From NCBI GenBank assembly GCA_002410325.1, contig DHRK01000042.1:75928-128342 (forward strand): a stretch of 52,415 bases of DNA, read 5' to 3'. A model generated the notes under the pieces. It did no database searches, had not been told where the DNA came from, and saw only the letters and a list, made by a program, of their open reading frames with translations. The position numbers and the translations under genes were made by a program. Positions 40,128-49,422 of this stretch are shown piece by piece; positions within the stretch are counted from its first letter, which is position 1; each line of letters begins with the position of its first letter. Origin of the DNA: Syntrophomonas sp. UBA5314. GTDB taxonomy: Bacteria; Bacillota; Syntrophomonadia; Syntrophomonadales; Syntrophomonadaceae.

Positions 40128-40985
40128 ATGGCTATCCAGGTGTTTAGTGACAGCACGTCATATATCGATGAAAAGACGCAGAATGAGTTGAATATTCGAC
40201 TTCTGCAATTGAGCGTTCATTTTCCCGACGAATCGTTTAAAGAAAACGAGGTCGATCAAAAATATTTCTACTCCAAGGTTGAAATGACCGGGATTATCCC
40301 AACCTCTTCCCAGCCGTCCCAGGGCGAAATATACCAGGCCTTTAAGGAGGTCGTGGTGCGGGGAGACGAGGTCCTGGCCATCTTCATATCCTCCGCTATG
40401 AGCGGAACCTATGCTACCGCCATCAAGACTAAAGAGCAGCTTTTGCAGGAGTTTCCCCAGGCCCGGATAGAAGTTGTGGATTCCTATACCAATTGTATGG
40501 CATTGGGCTTGCAGGTCATTGCCGCAGCAGAGGTCGTGCGCGACGGGGGCGGCATGGAAGAAGCCCTGGAAGCCGCCGCCGAGACCAGGAAAAACGTCCA
40601 CTTTTATTTCGTCCCGGAAACCCTGGAATATCTGAAAAAAGGGGGACGGATCGGCACTGCCTCGGCTCTTTTGGGCTCCATTCTCAAAATCCGCCCCATC
40701 CTCACGGTTGACATGTCCAACGGGATGACTCATCTCCTGGAAAAAGCCCGCGGGGCTTCGGCAGCGGTGGCCAGGATGCTGGAACTGCTGGAGGAGGACT
40801 ATCGCCAGAAAGGCCTTAAAGCCCTGGTTGTCCATCATATAAACGCCCCCGAGCGGGGCCGCAAGCTCCGGGATACCCTGGTGGAGAAATACCATATGCC
40901 GGTAGACCTGTGCTCGATCGGGCCGGTTATCGGCATTCATACAGGACTGGGGACCATCGGCTTCGTCTACTGCACCAATTCATAG
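40128..40985 (+). CDS. DegV-family fatty-acid-binding protein
   Basis: About 285 residues, the normal DegV length. IQVFSDSTSYIDEKTQNELNIRLLQLSVHFPDESF at the N-terminus, the TSSQPSQGEIYQAFKEV motif, ISSAMSGTYATA, VDSYTNCMALG and KKGGRIGTASALLGSILKIRPIL mark the two-domain DegV fold, which binds a fatty acid between the domains and, as FakB, presents it to the kinase FakA. No FakA is in the window. The ATG at 40128 follows GGAGGAATAG; the longer frame is a shadow. It is monocistronic. Confidence 0.93.
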   Translation: MAIQVFSDSTSYIDEKTQNELNIRLLQLSVHFPDESFKENEVDQKYFYSKVEMTGIIPTSSQPSQGEIYQAFKEVVVRGDEVLAIFISSAMSGTYATAIKTKEQLLQEFPQARIEVVDSYTNCMALGLQVIAAAEVVRDGGGMEEALEAAAETRKNVHFYFVPETLEYLKKGGRIGTASALLGSILKIRPILTVDMSNGMTHLLEKARGASAAVARMLELLEEDYRQKGLKALVVHHINAPERGRKLRDTLVEKYHMPVDLCSIGPVIGIHTGLGTIGFVYCTNS

Positions 40986-41032
40986 AGTGTAATGTTGCGA
41001 ACGGCCCCCCCTGTAACAACCCTATAAAAAAA

Positions 41033-41845
41033 TTAGCGCCCTTTGAAGACCGGCTTGCGTTTCTCCAGCAGAGCCTGCATGCCTTCCTTCTGGTCTTCCG
41101 TATCATAGAGCAGGCCCCAAGCCTCGCATTCCATCTTCATACCGGTTTCAATGTCACAGCTCCAGGCCGCATTGATGGCCTTTTTGGCTGCCTGCAGCGC
41201 CAGGGGAGGCTTGGCGGCCAGCTTCTTGGCCCATTTCCGGGCACCTTCCATCAATTCATCCAGGGGCACTACTTTATTGATGAATCCTAACTGTAATGCT
41301 TCTTCCGCACGGATGATTTCACCCAGCAGGATCATTTCTTTGGCCTGGCAAAGGGAGACATTCTGTACCAGGCGCTGGGTGGCCCCGGCTCCCGGGATGA
41401 TTCCCAGGTTGACTTCCGGCTGGCCGAACCTGGCGTTGGCAGCGGCAATCCTCAAGTCGCACATCAGGGCTATTTCCATGCCCCCTCCCAGAGCAAAACC
41501 CGATATGGCGGCAACAGTAGGCTGGGGGAGATCGACGACCAGTTGTTCCAGGTGAAAAACCCTATCCACGAACTCCCGTGCTTCCGCCGATCCAAAGGTG
41601 GAAAAGGATTCTATGTCGCCTCCGGCGCTGAAAGATTTGCCGGCCCCGCATATGATGAGGGCTTTGATGTCCGCGTCATCCGCTATTTGGCTTATCACTT
41701 CAATCAATTCATCGAGCATTGGCGAGTTGAGGGCGTTATTGGCCTCGGGCCGGTTTAGTCGAAGAATGGCTACATCGTCATCAAATTCCAGGAGCAGGGT
41801 TTGGTACTCTTTTTGCCGGTAAACTGGATTACCTGTTTTTCCCAT
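41033..41845 (-). CDS. enoyl-CoA hydratase/isomerase family protein
   Basis: About 270 residues, typical crotonase size. The CoA-oxyanion site AGKSFSAGGDIESF and SGFALGGGMEIALMCD, with the catalytic-Glu segment FGQPEVNLGIIPGAGATQRL, are complete, so water addition to enoyl-CoA is likely. The ATG at 41845 follows AAAGGGGGAG. It stands alone rather than in a beta-oxidation operon, and its partner could be the acyl-CoA dehydrogenase at 20235. Isomerase or dehydratase activity cannot be excluded. Confidence 0.9.
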   Translation of the reverse strand: MGKTGNPVYRQKEYQTLLLEFDDDVAILRLNRPEANNALNSPMLDELIEVISQIADDADIKALIICGAGKSFSAGGDIESFSTFGSAEAREFVDRVFHLEQLVVDLPQPTVAAISGFALGGGMEIALMCDLRIAAANARFGQPEVNLGIIPGAGATQRLVQNVSLCQAKEMILLGEIIRAEEALQLGFINKVVPLDELMEGARKWAKKLAAKPPLALQAAKKAINAAWSCDIETGMKMECEAWGLLYDTEDQKEGMQALLEKRKPVFKGR

Positions 41846-42048
41846 ATGAACTCCCCCTTTTATATATATCTTTGGACCAAAAAACAATGGTCAGGCTCTA
41901 TCATCCTTTCGGCGCAAGCTGAAGAAATTCCTGTATCGGGGAAAAAAGGGGCATGATACGCTTATGAAATTGACAAAGAATAATAAAGGGTGATAATGTT
42001 GTTAAACCCTGGGAAAAGGGTTTTTGGTATTATGGCTTGAGGGGAGAA

Positions 42049-42708
42049 ATGCAATTGAACCTGGCGGAGATATTGAAGGATATTGCTGATAAGGATTATG
42101 ACCGGATTCGTTATATCAGAGAAGCCCTGGCGAATGAAGCCGTGCGGGAGGCGCTGGTTGAGCAGTTGCTTACCAACCCGGATATTATGGTCTATTACCA
42201 TTGCTACGAGGTATTGGAAGCGGCCAGTCTGCAAAGTCCCGAGCTGTTCTACCGCTACTGGGAGCAGATAGAAGGGCTGTTGAAGCATCAAAACTCCTAC
42301 CACCGCAATGCCGGGCTGGCCATCCTGGCCAATCTGAGCCGAGTCGAAGAAGAAGGGCGCGCTGAAGGCATCATTGACGAATACATGAACTTCCTCGTTG
42401 ACAAAAAGCTTTTAACCGCCTGCTACTGCGCAGACAACTGCGTGAAAATATTGATGAACAAACCTCAATTGGAGGATAAGATACTGAGCCACTTGCTCAA
42501 TTTCGAGTCCACCTGCCCCTATCCGGATAAGCAAAAGGGACTGCTGGCGGCTCACATCATCGAATCATTGGATGCAGTATATGACATCTCGTCAAAACAA
42601 GCGGAAATACTATCATTTGCCCGCCGTCATGCCGGAAGCGTCAGCCCCAAAACCAGAAAGCTGGTCAAACAGTTTCTGAACAAGCACCATGATGCCATTG
42701 CGCCTTAG
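42049..42708 (+). CDS. alpha-helical repeat (HEAT-like) protein, unknown function
   Basis: About 219 residues with regular amphipathic helices (LAEILKDIADKDYDRIRYIREALANEAVREALVEQLL, GLAILANLSRV, SHLLNFESTCPYPDKQKGLLAAHIIESLDAVYDIS) in a HEAT-like pattern, without signal peptide. The ATG at 42049 follows GAGGGGAG. No enzyme motif is seen; a scaffold role is only inference. The next 290 bp to the YheT-like gene are AT-rich and hold no recognised gene; I looked for a riboswitch there and saw none. Confidence 0.65.
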   Translation: MQLNLAEILKDIADKDYDRIRYIREALANEAVREALVEQLLTNPDIMVYYHCYEVLEAASLQSPELFYRYWEQIEGLLKHQNSYHRNAGLAILANLSRVEEEGRAEGIIDEYMNFLVDKKLLTACYCADNCVKILMNKPQLEDKILSHLLNFESTCPYPDKQKGLLAAHIIESLDAVYDISSKQAEILSFARRHAGSVSPKTRKLVKQFLNKHHDAIAP

Positions 42709-43000
42709 CTGCTCTTAAAGCCTGCGGGCGATAATGCCTTAAATATCTTCAAAATCACCCGCTCCTCAAGGCGAAAATTTAACAAAACCGCATAATAAAG
42801 TTTAAATGGGTCGAATAAACTTATGCTTAACAGAAGATGCGCAAAGGTACATTGGTTAGGAAACCAAAACGCCTCAGAATCCTGTGACCTTTAAGCAGGC
42901 GGCTCTCCTGGCAGGATATTGCCACAAAATGTTAAAATATCTTTCTAGGGCGGCTTGCAGGATTCAATTACAGGCTGCATCAGATCGAGAGGTAAACGAA

Positions 43001-44017
43001 ATGCCTATTGTAAAATCGGATTTCAAACCGTCGTGGGCCTATAGAAGTGCGCATCTTCAGACAGTTCTTCCCAGCCTGTTCAGAAAGGTTGAGGGGATTC
43101 GTTACACCAGGCAGAGAATAAATACCAGCGATGGCGACTTCATAGATTTGGACTGGAGTTATGCCCGGGGCCAAGTGCCGGGTACTTCGTTGGCGGTGCT
43201 CTGCCACGGGCTGGAGGGCTGCTCTGACCGGGCTTATATGATGGGGATGGCCAGGGCCTTTAACTGGCGCGGCATCGATGCGGCTGCCTACAACTACCGG
43301 GGCTGCAGCGGGGAACCCAACCTGCAAAAGAAATACTACACGGCAGGCGCAACCGATGATCTGGAGGATGTTCTAAACTCCATAAGAGCGCAAGGCGCTT
43401 ATGAGGCTATCTTTCTGGTGGGATTCAGCCTGGGGGCCAACCTGGTTTTAAAATATGCCGGGGAAAAGGGTCCGGAAATCGAGGATGACATTAAAGGGGT
43501 GGCGGCGGTGTCCGCTCCCTGCGATCTCCGCTCCTCGGCCGCCGAACTCGATAAGCTGAAAAACCGGCTGTACAGTAAAAGGTTTCTCAAAATGCTCTGT
43601 GACAAGATCAGGGACAAAACCCCCAGGTATCCTGAACTGGCCGATATTGACCTGGCTGCCATCAAGACCCTTAAGGCGTTCGACAATGTAGTAACCGCCC
43701 CCCTGGGCGGGTTTGTGGACGCCGAGGACTACTGGCAGCGGGCCTCCTGCCTCAGGGTGCTGCGGGGAACTGCCGTACCCGCATTGATCATCAGCGCGGC
43801 TGACGACCCTATCCTGGGCCCGGAGTGCTACCCCTACGAAGAGGCCGGCGGCAGTGAAAATATTTTCCTGGAAGTGCCGCAGTGGGGAGGCCATGTGGGA
43901 TTCGCGCCGAGACTGGGATGGGACGAATATTGGCACGAAAAGAGGATCGTGGAGTTTGTGCTGGGTCTGCTGCCGAATAAAGTAAATTTACCAGGTATTG
44001 CCACGAAAGCTGATTAA
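43001..44017 (+). CDS. YheT-type alpha/beta hydrolase
   Basis: About 338 residues. The N-terminal FKPSWAYRSAHLQTVLPSLFRK, VLCHGLEGCSDRAYM, YNYRGCSGEPNL and the nucleophile Ser in LVGFSLGANLVLKYAGE are characteristic of the YheT/Emb8-like family, with acid in SAADDPILGPECYPYEE and His in PQWGGHVGFAPR. It is a soluble hydrolase, perhaps of esters or lipids. The ATG at 43001 follows GAGAGGT; a longer frame is rejected. The next gene (44063) follows closely on the same strand. Confidence 0.88.
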   Translation: MPIVKSDFKPSWAYRSAHLQTVLPSLFRKVEGIRYTRQRINTSDGDFIDLDWSYARGQVPGTSLAVLCHGLEGCSDRAYMMGMARAFNWRGIDAAAYNYRGCSGEPNLQKKYYTAGATDDLEDVLNSIRAQGAYEAIFLVGFSLGANLVLKYAGEKGPEIEDDIKGVAAVSAPCDLRSSAAELDKLKNRLYSKRFLKMLCDKIRDKTPRYPELADIDLAAIKTLKAFDNVVTAPLGGFVDAEDYWQRASCLRVLRGTAVPALIISAADDPILGPECYPYEEAGGSENIFLEVPQWGGHVGFAPRLGWDEYWHEKRIVEFVLGLLPNKVNLPGIATKAD

Positions 44018-44062
44018 AGCTACTATAAACACAGGGTTATTAACCGGTAGTTGGAGGACATT

Positions 44063-44971
44063 ATGCTGCAGCTTTTAAGTTGGAAAGACCGCGTGTTGCT
44101 GGTAGCTGTGCTGATTTGGCAAATTCTTTATTGCATCGCGAATTTTATCCTGTTGACCTATGTTGACCTGAGTGTAAACTATGACCCATTAATGACCCTA
44201 CTGACCACTGTCAGTATAGTTGTATCCACCGTCATTGCCGGGTTGAGTTCAGTGGTCCTGATCTCGCTTAGCCTGTATCAATTCCGTAAAACCGGTCGTC
44301 GTTTTTTTGGCCTGTTGCTGGGCGCCGGTCTGCTGGAACTTATACTGCCGGGATTTGCCATACTCCAAGCGTTTTTTTACGGAATTTCACCGGAAGAGGC
44401 AGTTGTACTTACTTATGTACAGATCTATTTCATGTACTTTGTCTATTTTTCATCCATGGGTATTTCCGCGTATGCCTTTGCCGCGTATGGCCGGCAGAAG
44501 GGCATGGGGCGCGAATATCCGGGTAAATTGGGGAAAACGGATTATATCGTATTGTCCCTGACCACCGGTTTGACGGTGGCGTATCTTCTGATACCCAAAT
44601 TGTATTCTCAATTCCCGGATCGTTTTACGCTCTGGTCAATTGTCAACATCCTGTCCGGTTTGTCACCGCTGGTCTTGCTCTGGCCTGCCCTGTGGCAGTA
44701 CCGGCGAACCGGCAACCCCTTCTTCCGTTATTTTTGCCTGGCCTTTTCCCTGGCTGTTATAGCGCTGCTGATCGGCAACTCGATGTGGTACCTCATGGGG
44801 GGAACCAGCTACGCGCCTTCCCTGGAAACGGCTAGAATCGTGGCCCGGTGGCATATTGGAATAGCCGGTCTGGCCGCTGTTATCAATCTGGGCGCATTGA
44901 GCCTCAAGGCCTATGCACTGGCCACTTATAAGGATGAACGCGCGGCTTCTCACGACATTTCACCCGCTTGA
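44063..44971 (+). CDS. multi-pass membrane protein of unknown family
   Basis: About 302 residues with about eight hydrophobic helices (VLLVAVLIWQILYCIANFILL, VVSTVIAGLSSVVLISL, GLLLGAGLLELILPGFAI and others) and a cytosolic positive tail. No conserved motif is recognised. The ATG at 44063 follows GGAGG; a TTG 12 bp earlier is less likely. It follows the YheT-type hydrolase with a 45-bp gap, so they may be co-transcribed. Confidence 0.65.
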   Translation: MLQLLSWKDRVLLVAVLIWQILYCIANFILLTYVDLSVNYDPLMTLLTTVSIVVSTVIAGLSSVVLISLSLYQFRKTGRRFFGLLLGAGLLELILPGFAILQAFFYGISPEEAVVLTYVQIYFMYFVYFSSMGISAYAFAAYGRQKGMGREYPGKLGKTDYIVLSLTTGLTVAYLLIPKLYSQFPDRFTLWSIVNILSGLSPLVLLWPALWQYRRTGNPFFRYFCLAFSLAVIALLIGNSMWYLMGGTSYAPSLETARIVARWHIGIAGLAAVINLGALSLKAYALATYKDERAASHDISPA

Positions 44972-44987
44972 GCAGACCCCGGGTCAG

Positions 44988-45461
44988 TTATTCTTCGCTG
45001 TCTCCGGAATTGTTGGAGGACATGATCACCTTGCCCAAAATTCCCTGGGCGAGGAAGGATAGAATGAGCAGGATAAGTATAATCCACCAGCCGACCGATT
45101 CGAAAATATCGGCCGGCACTATGAAGGTGTAGCCGAAATAGGCCAATAATATGGCTCCCCTAATGATTTTAAAGGCTTTGGCGTCGACCTCATTCTTCAA
45201 GGCCGCCAGTCTTTCATCACTTTCGTTTATAATGATTTCTCGCATTTTCTGGGGGTTTTTCCGGATCATGATGATCTTATAATAATAAATCATGGCCAGG
45301 CTTAAGGGAATAAATGAAAGCCCGATCAGCGCTTTGCTGTTAGAAATAATATTGAGATGCGCGATCTTAAGAACTAAACCCGCGGCCAGCAGAACGATGC
45401 CAATGGCCAAACAGATCAGCATAATGGCTCTCGCTTCTTTGATAATTTTTTCAGTATTCAT
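44988..45461 (-). CDS. membrane protein, DUF2178-like
   Basis: 157 residues with four hydrophobic helices in two pairs and a central charged loop INESDERLAALKNEVDAKA, the DER-containing pattern of DUF2178-like proteins. These are typically paired with a small XRE protein, and here an XRE gene ends only 3 bp before this start. The function is unknown; a membrane partner of the regulator is an inference. It converges with the plus-strand membrane gene ending at 44971. Confidence 0.7.
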   Translation of the reverse strand: MNTEKIIKEARAIMLICLAIGIVLLAAGLVLKIAHLNIISNSKALIGLSFIPLSLAMIYYYKIIMIRKNPQKMREIIINESDERLAALKNEVDAKAFKIIRGAILLAYFGYTFIVPADIFESVGWWIILILLILSFLAQGILGKVIMSSNNSGDSEE

Positions 45462-45464
45462 ATT

Positions 45465-45659
45465 TCATTCCTCCCAAAACAGATCATTTAAGGTTTTGCC
45501 CAGCGCTTTGCAGATCTCAACACAGAGCTTGAGGGTGGGGTTATAATTTCCCGATTCAATCAGACTGATCGTCTGCCTGGTAACACCTACCATTTCAGCT
45601 AATTGTTCCTGGGATAAATCGTGTTCAATTCTGGCTATTTTCATTTTCTTGTTTTTCAC
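45465..45659 (-). CDS. small XRE-family regulator
   Basis: 64 residues that consist almost only of a Cro/CI helix-turn-helix (KIARIEHDLSQEQLAEMVGVTRQTISLIESGNYNPTLKL). The C-terminal CKALGKTLNDLFWEE is usual for this class. It is followed directly by the DUF2178-like membrane gene and should control that operon. The promoter shares an AT-rich 16-mer with the other XRE gene (20067-20082). Confidence 0.9.
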   Translation of the reverse strand: MKNKKMKIARIEHDLSQEQLAEMVGVTRQTISLIESGNYNPTLKLCVEICKALGKTLNDLFWEE

Positions 45660-45684
45660 CCGGGCCTCACCTCCTGATGCTCTT

Positions 45685-45712
45685 ATTGTAATATATATAA
45701 ATCTAAATGTAA
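45685..45712 (-). promoter_or_regulatory. promoter of the XRE/DUF2178-like operon with shared AT-rich motif
   Basis: On the minus strand TTTACA, 17 bp and TACAAT form a promoter 26 bp before the XRE start. It contains the exact 16-mer seen at 20067-20082, and the 11-mer TCTAAATGTAA occurs in both regions. This could be a shared operator or two similar promoters. Confidence 0.55.
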
Positions 45713-45882
45713 ATTATATATTGCATGTTTCAATGTATAATTGAAAATATGGCTATGTCAGCGAACCTGTGGGGAGGAAAGACATGATTTAAGAGTCTGA
45801 TAAAATTACAGATGATTTATCTGTTTAATATGGAGGCAGTCAGGTTTATTATGGGAATTAGAGAAAGTGGGGGAGGCGTTAT

Positions 45883-46332
45883 ATGAAATTACCCATAGCC
45901 ATGAACAGACGATGGATCAGGGGCTTGCATGAAGGACTGGGAAGCCTGGATGAAGGGGACCGTCTCAAAATAATGAAGCCGGCTGCATTCCAGTGTTCGT
46001 CAGATATATGGAAGCTCTGCGAACAATTCCTGGGGAAGGACATTGAGTCGGTTGACGATTTAACCGAAGGATGGAATCTGCTGCGCGCCGATCGGGGCCT
46101 GGTCGGCAGCTGGGTGAAAGAAGGCGGATTATTCAAGGGCGTATTCAGCGAATGCGGCTGCCCTTTGGTGAGAACGGGACTTATCGAACTGCACCCCGTC
46201 CAATGCCGTTGCTCCCAGAGCATGATGGAACAGATCTTCTCCCGGGCTGCCAAGCGGGATGCAAGCGTTAAATTGGAGCGTTCGATTGCCCGGGGAGATG
46301 AAGTCTGCGAATTTATTATAGGGTTCAATTGA
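45883..46332 (+). CDS. uncharacterised Cys-containing protein
   Basis: 149 residues, no signal peptide or membrane segment. The middle has GGLFKGVFSECGCPLVRTGLIELHPVQCRCSQSMMEQIFSRAAKRDASVKLERSIARGDEVCEFII, a CGC / CRC pair and an end like some V4R or heme-binding-domain proteins, but I do not assign a family. AGGCG with GGGGGAG precedes the ATG. Its last bases overlap the convergent WsfD-like gene by 8 bp. Confidence 0.6.
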   Translation: MKLPIAMNRRWIRGLHEGLGSLDEGDRLKIMKPAAFQCSSDIWKLCEQFLGKDIESVDDLTEGWNLLRADRGLVGSWVKEGGLFKGVFSECGCPLVRTGLIELHPVQCRCSQSMMEQIFSRAAKRDASVKLERSIARGDEVCEFIIGFN

Positions 46333-47860
46333 CCCGTTGGGGTGACGGGGTGCTTGAAGCGATGGCCTTCAGGCGCCTTTTTTGCTGGCAAAAATCAATG
46401 AACCGGTGCAGGCACCAGCAAACTGAAACGACCAGCATGAGATCGAAGACAAAATTAAATAAAAACAGCTGCTTGGCGGTGTCGGCCTGACCGTTTCCGA
46501 TCAGCGGCATGGGAAATTGCAGCAAACCGATGCCCATCACCGCCCACAGCAGACGAATTCCGCCCCGGGCCGCCTCCTGCCCCCGGTGTTTGACGTATTC
46601 GGACATTGAAACGATCATTATCAGAAAATATAGGGATACGACAAGCCACAGGTTTTTTAAAGCCGGATGCTCACGCAGGGAAGACCACAGGGTAAAGCGA
46701 TCAAATTCCCGCACCGGTTGTTCGCTGTATTGACGGGAATACTTGCCCAAAAAGGTGCTGGTGGTGAAGGCCCGGCCGGCTGTATATTCCATTCCTTTAA
46801 AGAAACGGTCCGGGTGGGTGAGATAGAACTTGATCAATTTGCTATTGTTCATCCGGCTGTAAAACTGCTCTTCGGTGAGCTGACTGTGAGGAATGTACTT
46901 AACGTATTCTTCCCGGGGTAGAAATGCGTGCTTTCCGGCGTCGACGGCCAGGTCTGGATTTAAACCCAGGTCCAAAAGGTCCCCAGCCGGGTTGGGAGAG
47001 CCTTTCAATATGCCATAAAAGACCGCATTGTACTGGGTCTCTTTATAAATGCCGCGGTTGGCCAGATTGAAACCGACCGGATATAGTATCAATAATACAT
47101 ACAAGAGGCCAAACAGCCATACTTCATCTTTTTTTAAAAGCCTTCGGTTTTCCTTAAACAAACCGGCCAGCATCAATAAAATGATGGGCAGGGCGGATAA
47201 AACCTGGAGTTTGGAGCCCGCCAGTAAAAAGGCGGCCGCGAAAATGAGCAGGATTTTCTTGAAAAGGCCGGCTTCTGATTTTAATACCCGGTGCTGATAA
47301 ATATAGTAAATCCAGGCGGCAATATACAGCGCCAGACTGGCAATCATCATCGGCTCGCCGTACAGGCTGTTGAACCACACCAGGTAATTGCCGTCCAGGA
47401 ATACCAGCAGGGCAATTAACATAAACAGGGCGAGCTTCAGCGGGTCCTTTATATTCAAATACCTCAAGCTTATATACAGGGCGGACAGGTACATCAGCAA
47501 ATAAAGGATAGCCAGATATACGGTTTTAAAGTTATCCTGGCCGAGCAGTTGGCAGATAAGGCTTATAAATGTAATGAGATAGGCCATACTGGTTCCGGCC
47601 AGCATAGCCAGCAGCCTTAAGGGATTGAGCTCCGAGATCCGGTATTCGGTCACCGGGTAATCCAGAAACCTTACAAAGCCCGGGTCGTTCAGGTTCTCGG
47701 GAGTGAGTTCAATCCCTGACACGAACATAATCCGATCAAAGTCGCCCTGGTCAGCCAGGCCGGGCTGGGGCGGTTGGAAAAGCACCCAGGCGGCTATGGC
47801 CAGGGCGGCCAGGCCGAACCCAAGCCATAAACACCTCATCGTTCCTTCCTTTGATTGCAT
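46325..47860 (-). CDS. WsfD-like multi-pass glycan transferase
   Basis: About 511 residues with about ten membrane helices. The first extracytoplasmic loop has QPGLADQGDFDRIMFVSGIELTP, and the sequence shows the layout of GT-C-like proteins (WsfD, glycan hexose transfer). The GtrA and GT2 genes that follow on the plus strand from 47986 are the usual partners for lipid-linked sugar supply and flipping. The ATG at 47860 follows GGAGG; another at 47839 has AAGGA and is also possible. The substrate is unknown. Confidence 0.65.
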   Translation of the reverse strand: MQSKEGTMRCLWLGFGLAALAIAAWVLFQPPQPGLADQGDFDRIMFVSGIELTPENLNDPGFVRFLDYPVTEYRISELNPLRLLAMLAGTSMAYLITFISLICQLLGQDNFKTVYLAILYLLMYLSALYISLRYLNIKDPLKLALFMLIALLVFLDGNYLVWFNSLYGEPMMIASLALYIAAWIYYIYQHRVLKSEAGLFKKILLIFAAAFLLAGSKLQVLSALPIILLMLAGLFKENRRLLKKDEVWLFGLLYVLLILYPVGFNLANRGIYKETQYNAVFYGILKGSPNPAGDLLDLGLNPDLAVDAGKHAFLPREEYVKYIPHSQLTEEQFYSRMNNSKLIKFYLTHPDRFFKGMEYTAGRAFTTSTFLGKYSRQYSEQPVREFDRFTLWSSLREHPALKNLWLVVSLYFLIMIVSMSEYVKHRGQEAARGGIRLLWAVMGIGLLQFPMPLIGNGQADTAKQLFLFNFVFDLMLVVSVCWCLHRFIDFCQQKRRLKAIASSTPSPQRVN

Positions 47861-47985
47861 GTTAAAGCCTCCAAGAGTTTTACTCCCACACCCCTGCATA
47901 GTTTGGCATATTCTGGGCAAAATATGCCCGGAAATCTCAATAGAGGAAATACCTAGTACAAACTACTAGTCTTACGTCGTAAAAA

Positions 47986-48411
47986 ATGCGGGAAGTATAT
48001 CAAAGATACAAAAGAATAATACTGTACCTGATTTTCGGAGTTCTGACCACGCTGGTGAATATGCTGGTCTATTTCTGCCTCACCAGGCTGGGGGGAGTGC
48101 CGTACCTGGCGGCAAACCTTGGGGCCTGGCTGGCGGCGGTGCTCTTCGCCTATGCCGGTAATCGGACCTATGTGTTTACCAGCAGCGGCCGGGGACTGGC
48201 CTTTATCGTTAAGGAATGTTTAAACTTTATGGGCTGCCGGGTATTTTCGGGGTTGATCGATACCGCGATCGTCTTTGTCATGATTGATTGGCTGCATTTT
48301 CAAGACCTTTTAGTCAAAATAGCAGCCAATGGGGCAGCGGTAATTTTGAACTACTTTTTCAGCAAGTGGATTGTTTTCAGAGACAAGGGTCAAGGAGAAG
48401 TGATTGCATGA
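47986..48411 (+). CDS. GtrA-family membrane protein
   Basis: 141 residues with four membrane helices (LYLIFGVLTTLVNMLVYFCL, LGAWLAAVLFAYAGNRTYVF, FSGLIDTAIVFVMI and the C-terminal LNYFFSKWIVFRDKG), standard for GtrA proteins that move polyprenyl-phosphate sugars. The ribosome binding site is weak. It overlaps the GT2 gene start by 4 bp and is divergent from the WsfD-like gene, so the three probably form one surface-glycan system. Confidence 0.9.
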   Translation: MREVYQRYKRIILYLIFGVLTTLVNMLVYFCLTRLGGVPYLAANLGAWLAAVLFAYAGNRTYVFTSSGRGLAFIVKECLNFMGCRVFSGLIDTAIVFVMIDWLHFQDLLVKIAANGAAVILNYFFSKWIVFRDKGQGEVIA

Positions 48412-49346
48412 AGAAAATTTCCATAGTAGTGCCCTGCTATAACGAAGAAGAAGCCCTGTGCTATTTCTATGAAGAAGTGGCTAAACTGGCATCGGAAATG
48501 AGCAGCGTGGACTTTGAATTTGTCTTTGTCGATGACGGATCGGTGGATAATACCCTGCCACAGCTCAAAGAACTGCAGAGCCGGGACAGCCGCGTCAAAT
48601 ACCTTTCTTTCTCAAGGAACTTCGGAAAAGAATCGGCCATCTACGCCGGTCTGAAGAATTCCAGCGGCGATTATGTGGCCATCATGGACGCCGATTTGCA
48701 GGACCCCCCCTCTTTGATAAAGGATATGCACCATATCATTGTCCATGAAGGCTATGACTGCGCAGCCACCCGGAGAGCCACCCGGGACGGGGAGCCGCCG
48801 GTGCGCTCCTTCTTTGCCCGGCGATTCTACCGCATCATCAACCGCATTTCCAGCATTGAACTGGTCGACGGCGAGCGGGATTTCCGCCTGATGACCCGGC
48901 AGATGGTTGATTCCATCCTCCAGATAAGCGAATTTAACCGCTTTTCCAAGGGCATTTTTGCCTGGGTGGGTTTTAAAACCAAGTGGATCGAGTACGACAA
49001 CCGGGAACGGGTGGCGGGCGAGACCAAATGGTCGTTTTGGAAGCTCTATGCCTATTCCCTGGACGGCATAATGGCCTTTTCCACCACCCCCCTGGCCATA
49101 TCTTCGGTGGTGGGGGTAGCTTTCTTTTTAATAGCTTTTTTTATGATCGCGCTGCTCATTGTCCGCCAGCTGGTCTGGGGCGGTTCGGCCAGTGGCTGGC
49201 CCTCCCTGGTATGCATCCTGCTCTTTATCACCGGCATCCAACTCTTCTGCACCGGCATTGTCGGCCAGTATCTCTCCCGCACCTACCTGGAAACCAAGCG
49301 GCGGCCGCTCTATATAGTGAAAGAGTTCAGTGAAGAACGCCCCTAG
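48408..49346 (+). CDS. family 2 glycosyltransferase (GtrB/dolichol-phosphate-mannose synthase-like)
   Basis: 312 residues. ISIVVPCYNEEEALCYF and the DADLQDPPSLIKDM motif mark a GT-A glycosyltransferase 2; FVFVDDGSVDNTL binds the nucleotide sugar. Two C-terminal membrane helices (about 225-285) anchor it. It would load a sugar onto a polyprenyl phosphate for GtrA. The ATG at 48408 follows AAGGAG and overlaps the gtrA stop; the longer frame from 48288 is rejected. Confidence 0.93.
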   Translation: MKKISIVVPCYNEEEALCYFYEEVAKLASEMSSVDFEFVFVDDGSVDNTLPQLKELQSRDSRVKYLSFSRNFGKESAIYAGLKNSSGDYVAIMDADLQDPPSLIKDMHHIIVHEGYDCAATRRATRDGEPPVRSFFARRFYRIINRISSIELVDGERDFRLMTRQMVDSILQISEFNRFSKGIFAWVGFKTKWIEYDNRERVAGETKWSFWKLYAYSLDGIMAFSTTPLAISSVVGVAFFLIAFFMIALLIVRQLVWGGSASGWPSLVCILLFITGIQLFCTGIVGQYLSRTYLETKRRPLYIVKEFSEERP

Positions 49347-49422
49347 GAACAATGAGCTGGTCGGCCCGTGCAAGGACTGCTCTTAAATAACGGTATAATA
49401 GTTAAAAACGTTGGAGCATAAG

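Noticed and set aside
42709..43000. Possible riboswitch before the YheT-type gene (several stems such as TTGGTT-AGGA-AACCAA)
   Set aside because: I compared by eye with the core motifs of c-di-GMP, SAM, TPP, FMN, cobalamin, THF, guanidine and fluoride riboswitches and none fits; no terminator or ribosome-site sequestering is visible.
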